17,334 nucleotides of DNA, taken from positions 3,496 through 20,829 of the forward strand of contig DHOX01000083.1 of assembly GCA_002409785.1 (NCBI GenBank), given 5' to 3'. The notes beneath the pieces were generated by a model. That model did no database searches and was not told the DNA's origin. It saw nothing but the letters and a program-made list of their open reading frames with translations. Position 1 is the first letter of the stretch. Each line of letters starts with the position of its first letter. Made by a program: the position numbers and the translations under genes. This DNA is from Prevotella sp. UBA5379. GTDB lineage: Bacteria > Bacteroidota > Bacteroidia > Bacteroidales > Bacteroidaceae. This document shows positions 7,899 through 14,151 of this stretch, piece by piece.

Positions 7899-10001
7899 AT
7901 GATGAATATGAAAAAGACTGTTTCACTCATGATAATGGTCATGACTTTTATAGTGGCTCATGCCCAGATGGTTAATCCTGTCAAGTTTGCTACCCAGGTG
8001 AAGATGGATGGAACTGCGAATGCAGAGATTATCTTTACGGGGCGAATAGATGCTGGCTGGCATGTCTATTCTACGGATCTGGGAAATAATGGCCCCATCT
8101 CTGCCACCTTCCATGTAAATAGCATGAGTGGGGTGAAACCAGTGGGGAAGTTGATGCCACGTGGACGGGAAATCTCCAAGATGGATCCGCTTTTCGGTAT
8201 GAAACTCCGTTATTTTGAGGGGAGTGTAACTTTCGTCCAGAAAATAAAATTTACATCGCCGAATTATAAGATAGACGCATATCTTGAATATGGTGCTTGC
8301 AATGATCAGAATTGCCTGCCTCCTACTCAGATTGAGGTGAAGAAGGCGGGGAAGTCTCCTTCCTTTCAGGCTGGAACAGTTGCGGCAGTCAGCAGTACGA
8401 CGGCCGGGACAGTGGATTCCCCCTCTGCACTCCAACAGGGGATGAAGGTTGATTCCACAGTCCTTCCGGCAGTAGACACTGCCAAGACTCAGACGGGACC
8501 TGCCACTGTCGTCCAGACGACTCCTCAGGAGGAACAGTCCTGGTGGCAGCCGGTGATAAGGCAACTGCAGTCCTTTGGCGGCAATGATAATGTGGCCAGT
8601 CATTCTCTGTTCTATATCTTCTGGATGGGATTCATCGGTGGCTTGCTGGCTCTGCTGATGCCTTGTATCTGGCCGATTATTCCGATGACGATCAGTTTCT
8701 TCCTCAAGCGGGGTGGTGACAAGAAGGGAGGAATCAGGGATGCCGCACTCTATGGCTTGTCCATCATCGTGATATTCCTGACTCTGGGAATCGTCATTAC
8801 GGCAATTTTCGGGCCGAGCACGTTGAACTCGCTGGCTACGAATGCGGTCTTCAACATTATCCTGTTCCTCTTATTGGTTCTTTTCGCCTTTTCGTTCTTC
8901 GGATGGTTTGAGATCAAACTCCCCGACAGTTGGGGGAATGCAGTGGATTCTAAGGCTGCAAAGACGACAGGTGTGCTTTCCATTTTCCTGATGGCTTTTG
9001 CCCTCGTGCTGATCTCCTTTTCCTGTACGGCACCGATCATCGGACTGCTCCTCGTCCAGACGGTGACCTCAGGCAACTGGGCCGGCCCGGCTATTGGGAT
9101 GTTCGGGTTCTCTCTGGCTCTGGCCATCCCTTTCACTCTTTTCGCCATGTTCCCTTCCTGGCTGAAATCTGCTCCGAAGTCTGGTTCTTGGATGAACAAT
9201 ATTAAGGTGGTCTTGGGATTTATCGAACTGGCTTTTTCTCTGAAGTTCCTGTCGGTGGCGGATCTGGCGTATGGATGGCATATCCTCAGCCGGGAGACCT
9301 TTCTCGCCTTGTGGATCGTTATCTTTGGCGCTATGGGCATGTATCTCATCGGCAAACTCCGGTTCCGGTCGGATGTCCTGTATGATGCTGAGGGGAAGCC
9401 GATGCCTGCCAGACCAATGCCGGTGGCTTCCGTGATGCTGGGCCTTTGCTCTCTTGCCTTTGCCCTTTATATGGTTCCCGGACTCTGGGGGGCTCCTTGC
9501 AAGGCGGTCAGTGCTTTCGCGCCTCCGATGAATACGCAGGACTTCAACTTGAATAACAAGGTGGTGAAAGCACAGTATACGGACTATGAACAGGGGATGG
9601 CAGCAGCCAAGGCTCAAGGCAAACCGGCATTGATCGACTTTACCGGTTTCGGCTGTGTCAACTGCCGGAAGATGGAGGCTGCGGTGTGGACGGATCCTAC
9701 GGTAGCTGATAAACTGACTAAGGATTATGTGCTGATCTCTCTCTTCGTGGACGATAAGACACCGCTGCCTAAACCGATGGTGGTGACTGACCATGGGCGT
9801 ACACGCACGTTACGCACAATAGGTGATAAGTGGAGCTATCTCCAGGCTCATAAGTTCGGTTCTAATACCCAGCCATTCTATGTGCCGGTCGATAATCTGG
9901 GTAGGCCGCTTAACAGGTCTTTCAGCTATAAAGAGGATGTCAGTGCTTATCTTGACTTCTTGAATAAGGGACTGGCTGATTATGGTAAGGAGGCTAGATG
10001 A
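7899..10001 (+). CDS. dsbD: DsbD-type thiol:disulfide interchange protein
   Basis: This 700-residue inner-membrane protein passes electrons from cytoplasmic thioredoxin to periplasmic or exported thiol proteins. The order is classic: signal peptide (about 1-23; starts at 7899, 7902 or 7908 are all possible), periplasmic DsbD-alpha-like domain (about 25-150) with cysteines C134 and C139, a linker rich in Ser, Thr and Gln (about 150-225), a membrane core of about eight helices, and a C-terminal thioredoxin-like domain with C586-V-N-C589. The two redox cysteines of the membrane core are visible as C256 in MPCIWP and C376 in SFSCTAP, so all three cysteine pairs needed for the relay are present. 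The alpha-domain pair has four intervening residues, where E. coli DsbD has five. The stop codon overlaps the start of the next gene (ATGA), so the pair is translationally coupled to a cysteine-degrading enzyme. Confidence 0.93.
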   Translation: MMNMKKTVSLMIMVMTFIVAHAQMVNPVKFATQVKMDGTANAEIIFTGRIDAGWHVYSTDLGNNGPISATFHVNSMSGVKPVGKLMPRGREISKMDPLFGMKLRYFEGSVTFVQKIKFTSPNYKIDAYLEYGACNDQNCLPPTQIEVKKAGKSPSFQAGTVAAVSSTTAGTVDSPSALQQGMKVDSTVLPAVDTAKTQTGPATVVQTTPQEEQSWWQPVIRQLQSFGGNDNVASHSLFYIFWMGFIGGLLALLMPCIWPIIPMTISFFLKRGGDKKGGIRDAALYGLSIIVIFLTLGIVITAIFGPSTLNSLATNAVFNIILFLLLVLFAFSFFGWFEIKLPDSWGNAVDSKAAKTTGVLSIFLMAFALVLISFSCTAPIIGLLLVQTVTSGNWAGPAIGMFGFSLALAIPFTLFAMFPSWLKSAPKSGSWMNNIKVVLGFIELAFSLKFLSVADLAYGWHILSRETFLALWIVIFGAMGMYLIGKLRFRSDVLYDAEGKPMPARPMPVASVMLGLCSLAFALYMVPGLWGAPCKAVSAFAPPMNTQDFNLNNKVVKAQYTDYEQGMAAAKAQGKPALIDFTGFGCVNCRKMEAAVWTDPTVADKLTKDYVLISLFVDDKTPLPKPMVVTDHGRTRTLRTIGDKWSYLQAHKFGSNTQPFYVPVDNLGRPLNRSFSYKEDVSAYLDFLNKGLADYGKEAR

Positions 10002-11305
10002 TGGCGGTATTGGGTAAGGAGGTCAGGGACCAGATCCGGAAAGTGATCCGGCAGCAGGTCGTCCCTGCAGTCGGTTGTACGGAACCTATGGCGGTAGCCC
10101 TTTGTACGGCCCGTGCCAAGGAAAATCTGGGGTGTATACCGGACAAGATCACGGTCCTGCTCAGTAAGAATATCCTGAAAAATGCTATGGGAGTCGGCAT
10201 TCCTGGTACGGGAATGGTCGGACTGCCGATAGCCATCGCTCTCGGCGCACTGATAGGAAAGTCTGAATATCAGTTGGAGGTGATTAAGGACTTGACTCCG
10301 GAGACACTCCGGAAGGGAAAGGATTATCTGAAGATGGATCCGATTAGTATTCAGTTGAAGGAGGGAGAGGTGGACAAACTTTATGTAGAGGTGATCTGCC
10401 AGTCGGGTAAGGATCGTTCCGTCACAATCATTGCCGGCAGTCATACGCATTTTGTCTATGAGGGAATAAATGGCAGGGTGTTGTATGACAAGCGTAATCT
10501 TACGGGTGGGGAGAGCGAAGCAGAGGGCATCCGACTCAATCTGAGGATGGTGTATGATTATGCGATGTTCTCCCCATTAGACGAACTTGAGTTTATCCGG
10601 AAAACCAGGGACTATAATATGCGTGCGGCGGCGGAATCCTTGAAGGGCAACTATGGACATTGCCTGGGTAAGACGATGGACCGACCGCTCAGCCATGGCA
10701 TCTTCGGAAATTCGATCTTTTCTCATATCATCTCCAAGACTGCTTCTGCTTGTGATGCCCGTATGGGTGGGGCTATGATCCCGGTCATGAGCAACTCCGG
10801 CTCCGGTAACCAGGGGATATGTGCCACTAATCCTGTTGTGGTATATGCCGTGGAGAATGAGAATACGGATGAGGAATTGATCCGTGCGTTGACGCTCAGT
10901 CATCTGACGGCGATCTATATCAAACAGAGTCTGGGGACACTGTCTGCCTTGTGTGGCTGTGTTGTCGCCAGCATCGGCAGCAGTTGTGGTATCACCTATC
11001 TGATGGGAGGGGATTATACCCATATCTGCCATTCGGTGAAAAATATGATTGCTACCCTTACCGGGATGATCTGTGACGGGGCCAAGCCGAGTTGTTCGTT
11101 GAAGATATGTTCGGGTGTCAGCATGGCCTTGTGGTCTGCCATGCTTTCCATGGAGGGGCAATATGTTACCGCTGCGGAGGGTATCATTGATGATGACGTG
11201 GATCAGAGCATCCGTAACCTGACCAGTATCGGAAAGGATGCGATGTGTACGACTGATGATAAAGTGCTGGAGATTATGACTCATAAGGGGCATTGCCGGA
11301 ATTGA
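9998..11305 (+). CDS. cyuA: L-cysteine desulfidase, CyuA/YhaM (UPF0597) family
   Basis: This is a 435-residue cytoplasmic protein (or 434, from the second ATG at 10001). The family, related to the iron-sulfur L-serine dehydratase alpha chain, splits L-cysteine into sulfide, ammonia and pyruvate with an oxygen-sensitive [4Fe-4S] cluster. Diagnostic blocks are VGCTEP with C27, the glycine-rich block SNSGSGNQGI followed by C275, and GMICDGAKPSC with C359 and C366. These four cysteines are the candidate cluster and catalytic ligands; the exact roles are by analogy with the archaeal enzyme. Length matches the family (about 430). The start overlaps the dsbD stop, so the two proteins are made together. 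This suggests a role in handling cysteine or sulfide in step with thiol redox export. A serine dehydratase activity is the main alternative. Confidence 0.88.
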   Translation: MMAVLGKEVRDQIRKVIRQQVVPAVGCTEPMAVALCTARAKENLGCIPDKITVLLSKNILKNAMGVGIPGTGMVGLPIAIALGALIGKSEYQLEVIKDLTPETLRKGKDYLKMDPISIQLKEGEVDKLYVEVICQSGKDRSVTIIAGSHTHFVYEGINGRVLYDKRNLTGGESEAEGIRLNLRMVYDYAMFSPLDELEFIRKTRDYNMRAAAESLKGNYGHCLGKTMDRPLSHGIFGNSIFSHIISKTASACDARMGGAMIPVMSNSGSGNQGICATNPVVVYAVENENTDEELIRALTLSHLTAIYIKQSLGTLSALCGCVVASIGSSCGITYLMGGDYTHICHSVKNMIATLTGMICDGAKPSCSLKICSGVSMALWSAMLSMEGQYVTAAEGIIDDDVDQSIRNLTSIGKDAMCTTDDKVLEIMTHKGHCRN

Positions 11306-11363
11306 GAGGACCGGTATCGGAAGGGCTCTTCTCCCTGTCATCGGATAACTTTCCTGTAGGGGA

Positions 11364-12248
11364 TCAATCCTGATGATGGGCAAGTGGTCTCCCGATCCTT
11401 AGTCTTTTCAATTCCTGCCTGAATTCAAGGTTAACTGGATTGTGGTTGTCTTTGATGTTCAGAGGCGGGTTCAGATAAGAGATCAACTGGCCCTGTAGCA
11501 TTTCGTAGTTATCTGCATGGTCATAGTAAAGGATGATCAGGTTCTCCTGCATCCATTCTGTTAACCTTCTCTCATCATCCTTACAGAATTTCTTATAACC
11601 ATCATCTGGTTTGTTCTTGTCACGGGGGATAAGGTTGAAATGGAATAATCGCCCCAGCGATTTCCTTAATGTGGATTTCCCTGAGTTGTTCCCGAAATGC
11701 CGGGCATAGATACGCTTGCGGAGGCGTGCTTTCGTGCTGATGCCTGTATAAAGGACGCGGAAAGGCTCGCCGTTGACTTCGATCTTACTGTAAACCGGAA
11801 TCTTTGAGGTTGGGGGAAGTGTGCTACCGCTCCGCAGCAGGAAGATATAGCTGCCTGGTTGATTAGGAATATCCCAACTGAAATCCTTCTGCGGGTCATA
11901 GAGTTTGAACAGGACGAGTTTCTCTTTGAGTTTGTCGATTTGAGAATCCGACAGTTCCATTTCCTGTCCCTGGCTCTTCACCTCGCGTCGGGTGTTTTTT
12001 GTCTTTTTTGCCGACAGGCGATAACCTCCCTTTTTGTTATTATAACTGATCTGTACAGGCAGAATGCTGAGGATTTCCTTGATGTCACGCTGCAGGGTCC
12101 TTTCCGAAATGGGAGTGCTGATATGATCATTCACAAAATTAAGGAGCATCTGCCCGGGGACGGCTGATGCCTTCTCCTGGATAGTTGATACATACAGTTT
12201 ATAGAAAATCAGTAACAACCTTTTAGACAGATCTTTTTGACTGGCCAT
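11364..12248 (-). CDS. Winged-helix DNA-binding protein fused to a GIY-YIG-like domain
   Basis: This 294-residue cytoplasmic protein has two parts. Residues about 5-80 resemble the helix-turn-helix start of DeoR/WYL-type regulators: ISERTLQRDIKEI is the recognition-helix style segment and KKGGYRL the wing. After a charged linker (about 81-125), residues 132-264 match a GIY-YIG fold: G-S-Y-I-F at 132-136, Y-T-G-I at 167-170, Arg/Lys-rich RLRKRIYARH (175-184), and the terminal NPPLN at 260-264. In GIY-YIG nucleases a Glu three residues before the Leu-Ile pair binds the metal; here that place is Gln252, so cleavage activity is doubtful. The gene stands alone on the minus strand with its own -7 box. 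It could be a transcription regulator that reuses a nuclease fold for DNA contact, or an unusual nuclease. The domain reading is fairly firm; function is unknown. Confidence 0.72.
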   Translation of the reverse strand: MASQKDLSKRLLLIFYKLYVSTIQEKASAVPGQMLLNFVNDHISTPISERTLQRDIKEILSILPVQISYNNKKGGYRLSAKKTKNTRREVKSQGQEMELSDSQIDKLKEKLVLFKLYDPQKDFSWDIPNQPGSYIFLLRSGSTLPPTSKIPVYSKIEVNGEPFRVLYTGISTKARLRKRIYARHFGNNSGKSTLRKSLGRLFHFNLIPRDKNKPDDGYKKFCKDDERRLTEWMQENLIILYYDHADNYEMLQGQLISYLNPPLNIKDNHNPVNLEFRQELKRLRIGRPLAHHQD

Positions 12249-12278
12249 TTGCTCTTCCTTTACTTCTTAATGTCCCTG

Positions 12279-12286
12279 CAAATATA
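12279..12286 (-). promoter_or_regulatory. -7 box of the HTH/GIY-YIG gene
   Basis: The minus-strand reading TATATTTG matches TAnnTTTG and lies about 30 bases upstream of the ATG at 12248. No clear TTTG at -33 was found. Confidence 0.45.
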
Positions 12287-12347
12287 AGAAAAAAATGTCA
12301 GAAATGCTTTAGAAAGAAGGATTATCAAATGCCTTTGTCAGAAAAGT

Positions 12348-12884
12348 TTAAGGATTGTTTTGCTGGTAATGATGGGTGATTACCGCAAGCCGGTCACTAA
12401 GACTTTTTAAATGCTTAATCTCGTTTTCCAGTTCTTCCTTTTGCTCCGGATTGATCTGTATTGACATTCCTGGATCAAAGTCGAAGATTTCTGCTCTGTA
12501 GTTCTTGTCTTTTGACGTGATGACGAGAGATACCCTGGGATTCTGGCTGCCATAGTTGCTGATATTGAGAATATATGAAGTGATGGTGTTACCACTGGCA
12601 AACTTAGCCACATAGTTGTTTCTCGACTGGACATATTCTATAGCATTATCACTGCTTTCCTTGAAAGCGCGGATGAGTTTCTCTGCATAGTTCCCGTTCT
12701 TGCTGACAAAGTTATAGCAACGGGTCTTGCTAATGAACTTTTTGGTTGTGGGGTTACGCTTTATGATAACCGTGCCGTCAACTCCTTTGCTTTCAATCTC
12801 TGAAACTACTTTCTCAATGCTGGATTGGGCCATGAGTGGCATCACAAGTAAAAGACTGAAAATCATCATTAGTATTCGTTTCAT
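12348..12884 (-). CDS. Small secreted protein of unknown function (DUF5024-like)
   Basis: This 178-residue protein starts with a clear signal peptide (about 1-19, ending LMAQ) and is probably periplasmic. The mature part opens with SSIEKVVSEIESKG and continues with a block around NPTTKK and a region of alternating strands to about residue 135. A charged C-terminal helix (about 148-170, EQKEELENEIKHLKSLSDRL) has coiled-coil character. The layout resembles small Bacteroidales proteins of the DUF5024 type, but I cannot confirm the family without a profile search. It is the second gene of an operon, 21 bases downstream of the small membrane protein gene, and it has an unusually good Shine-Dalgarno site. 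Its partner suggests a link to an ECF-sigma-type envelope-sensing system. No enzymatic motif is visible. Confidence 0.75.
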   Translation of the reverse strand: MKRILMMIFSLLLVMPLMAQSSIEKVVSEIESKGVDGTVIIKRNPTTKKFISKTRCYNFVSKNGNYAEKLIRAFKESSDNAIEYVQSRNNYVAKFASGNTITSYILNISNYGSQNPRVSLVITSKDKNYRAEIFDFDPGMSIQINPEQKEELENEIKHLKSLSDRLAVITHHYQQNNP

Positions 12885-12891
12885 ATTTTGA

Positions 12892-12898
12892 TCCTCCT
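12892..12898 (-). promoter_or_regulatory. Strong Shine-Dalgarno site for the DUF5024-like gene
   Basis: The minus-strand reading AGGAGGA lies 7 bases before the ATG at 12884. Bacteroidota genes rarely use such a site, and I see none this good before the other genes here. It supports the ATG chosen and suggests efficient independent initiation inside the operon. Confidence 0.55.
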
Positions 12899-12905
12899 GT
12901 TTTGT

Positions 12906-13373
12906 TTAGATGACGGGGAGCTCATCCTCGTCGGTTTTTCCCGTGATTTGCTGGTGGACTTCCTGTTTCAGTACCTTAACCTGATGTTCCGTAGCCTGGA
13001 GTTGAGGCAGGATTTTCCGGAGATCAGTGATTTTCTGTCCGTCATGAAGAATGTAGCTGCCTTCGTAACATTCATAGACCTTTTGCTGCTCGATATGTTT
13101 CTGGATACCGAATCCCACACCGGCTAATAGCAAGATCGAGGCTGCGATGGACAGGGCGGTCACCATCCTGTGCCTTGCCCTCGACTGCCGTGGGAGATCA
13201 CCTTGCATCTTTCCTGCATACCAGGCGAACATCTTCTTGTATTTTCTGAGATCCTTTGGCACCTCATCAGAAGCGAAGAAGGTATAGAGTGCCTTTTCTT
13301 CTTCATTGGATGTCCTTCCGTCGAGAAACTTTTCCAGCCATTGTCTGGCCTGGTCTTGATGGATCGTTGTCAT
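12906..13373 (-). CDS. Small single-span membrane protein resembling the partner of an ECF sigma factor
   Basis: This 155-residue protein has three parts. The soluble N-terminus (about 1-68) contains LEKFLDGRTSNEEEKALYTFF, spread over residues 13-33, a pattern common in Bacteroidales proteins encoded beside ECF sigma factors. One transmembrane helix spans about 71-90 (LSIAASILLLAGVGFGI). The periplasmic C-terminus is short and Gln-rich, with coiled-coil character from about 115 to 145 (heptad-like LRKILPQLQATEHQVKVLKQ). The topology fits an anti-sigma or envelope-tether role: N-terminus inside, coiled coil outside. Odd for such a gene, no sigma-factor gene lies upstream. Instead there is a leader of about 230 nt with a terminator-like hairpin and then AT-rich DNA. 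It is followed after 21 bases by the secreted DUF5024-like gene, with which it forms an operon. No similarity that would identify its function was recognised. Confidence 0.72.
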   Translation of the reverse strand: MTTIHQDQARQWLEKFLDGRTSNEEEKALYTFFASDEVPKDLRKYKKMFAWYAGKMQGDLPRQSRARHRMVTALSIAASILLLAGVGFGIQKHIEQQKVYECYEGSYILHDGQKITDLRKILPQLQATEHQVKVLKQEVHQQITGKTDEDELPVI

Positions 13374-13462
13374 TTTCCTTTTTCCTTTCCATTATTCCGG
13401 GATATGCCAGATTTTTGATCTGGTACAGTTTACCTTCCGGATGTATTTCATTTGTATCTTGA

Positions 13463-13491
13463 ATAAAAGGGCAGTCAGAGAGGGACTGCCC
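13463..13491 (-). terminator. Terminator-like hairpin inside the leader of the sigma-partner operon
   Basis: On the minus strand GGGCAGTC (13491-13484) and GACTGCCC (13476-13469) form a perfect 8-bp stem with a 7-nt loop, followed by TTTTAT. It lies between the likely promoter (13610-13617) and the start codon at 13373. It is therefore better read as an attenuator or leader terminator than as the end of an upstream gene, since no minus-strand gene precedes it. Confidence 0.6.
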
Positions 13492-13609
13492 CTGGTGACC
13501 GCTGTTCATTAGATAGACACTTCAAGTATGTGTTTTGTGACATCGGAAAGGAAGTTTTTTATATATAACGAATCGTGTGGGGTGATTGAACTCCAGTTTA
13601 CTATGATTG

Positions 13610-13617
13610 CAAAGGTA
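13610..13617 (-). promoter_or_regulatory. -7 box of the sigma-partner/DUF5024-like operon
   Basis: The minus-strand reading TACCTTTG matches TAnnTTTG. The spot expected for TTTG holds only TTTA (13640-13637, spacing 19). It implies an untranslated leader of roughly 230 nt. Confidence 0.45.
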
Positions 13618-13720
13618 AAAAACCAATCCGAGTTTTTAAAACTTACCCATAGAATTCGTTGCATATCATTATTAAATTCATGGGAAATTGATTAAAATAA
13701 ATAAAATAAGGTAGTAAAAT

Positions 13721-13751
13721 TTTGAATCTATAAATTTTTTCTATATTTTTG
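13721..13751 (+). promoter_or_regulatory. Consensus Bacteroidota promoter of the RiPP operon
   Basis: TTTG at 13721-13724, 19 bases, then TATTTTTG at 13744-13751: both elements match the TTTG-N19-21-TAnnTTTG consensus without mismatch. The transcript should begin near 13756-13760, giving a leader of about 140 nt before the precursor ATG. This is the best-formed promoter in the window. Confidence 0.7.
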
Positions 13752-13900
13752 TGATATGCAAGATTGTATTGCGTCTGGGATAAATATCCTGGGCTTTAAT
13801 GGTGGTTTAAAAGAAAATATAAGGGAATATAATTAAGCCCCCGTATTCTTAAAAAGTAAAATCCAAATCTGAGGGTCATAGGAACTAAAGCTAAAATATT

Positions 13901-14065
13901 ATGAAAATGGATCAAAAAGGTCTGAAATTTATTTCTCTCAATGGAGAAGTGTTAGAAAAAGTACGTGGTGGATATACTAATGAGGAGTCATCTAGTGCTA
14001 GTGATCATGCTTGTGGACGTGGGGGCTGTGGGGCTTCGTCTGGCCTTCTAATCAGCGAAATGTAA
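13901..14065 (+). CDS. RiPP precursor peptide with double-glycine leader (GG-Bacteroidales type)
   Basis: This is a 54-residue peptide gene just upstream of a radical SAM/SPASM maturase. The leader, residues 1-24, ends in SLNGEVLEKVRGG. A conserved hydrophobic/acidic stretch followed by Gly-Gly is the mark of precursors cleaved by C39-type peptidase exporters, and it is the pattern of the 'natural product precursor, GG-Bacteroidales' family (TIGR04149). The predicted core is the last 30 residues: YTNEESSS near the start, then the only two cysteines, C38 and C43, in ACGRGGCGASSG, ending LLISEM. The core is rich in Ser, Gly and small residues, typical of a modified peptide. The cysteines and neighbouring residues are the likely crosslink sites, by inference only. 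Start could be the ATG at 13901 or the third codon (13907). It is preceded by a strong promoter and followed by an attenuator-like hairpin. No second precursor copy is seen. Confidence 0.82.
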   Translation: MKMDQKGLKFISLNGEVLEKVRGGYTNEESSSASDHACGRGGCGASSGLLISEM

Positions 14066-14086
14066 CTTTCTTAAATTAGATAATCG

Positions 14087-14125
14087 TTGAGTCTTCCTAT
14101 TTGCTTGATAGGGAGACTTAATTTT
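14087..14125 (+). terminator. Hairpin with T-run between precursor and maturase genes (partial terminator)
   Basis: Positions 14087-14100 pair with 14108-14121 to make a 14-bp stem that includes two G-T wobbles, around a 7-base loop. TTTT (14122-14125) follows directly. It lies 21 bases after the precursor stop and 26 bases before the maturase start. No promoter box is seen between hairpin and maturase, so the maturase is probably expressed by read-through. This would make precursor mRNA much more abundant than enzyme mRNA. Confidence 0.7.
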
Positions 14126-14151
14126 GTTTACTAATATTCTTAAGTGAACTT

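Larger units (their letters stand above)
13374..13900. other. 527-bp divergent region with two long leaders and two promoters
   Basis: No protein gene is supported here. The region contains, from left to right, a small hairpin (CCAGAT/ATCTGG, 13407-13423), a terminator-like hairpin facing left (13463-13491), the minus-strand promoter box (13610-13617), a very AT-rich stretch, and the plus-strand promoter (13721-13751). After these comes a leader of about 140 nt to the precursor peptide gene. That leader can pair GGGCTTTAAT (13791-13800) with ATTAAGCCC (13832-13840), leaving one bulged T. Confidence 0.5.

Noticed and set aside
9069..9794. Minus-strand open frame opposite dsbD
   Set aside because: It has no recognisable domain and lies wholly within a well-supported gene on the other strand.
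13303..13509. 68-codon minus-strand frame covering the leader hairpins and the start of the membrane-protein gene
   Set aside because: It overlaps the supported gene in another frame, runs through the terminator-like hairpin, and looks like no known protein; an uptake as a leader peptide is possible but unsupported.
13756..13836. 26-codon frame at the 5' end of the RiPP transcript
   Set aside because: Its ATG lies at or before the expected transcription start, so it would have to be leaderless; no conserved features.
13374..13900. Remnant of an ECF sigma factor gene upstream of the membrane protein
   Set aside because: I looked on the minus strand for sigma region 2 or 4 blocks and found none; the stretch is non-coding.
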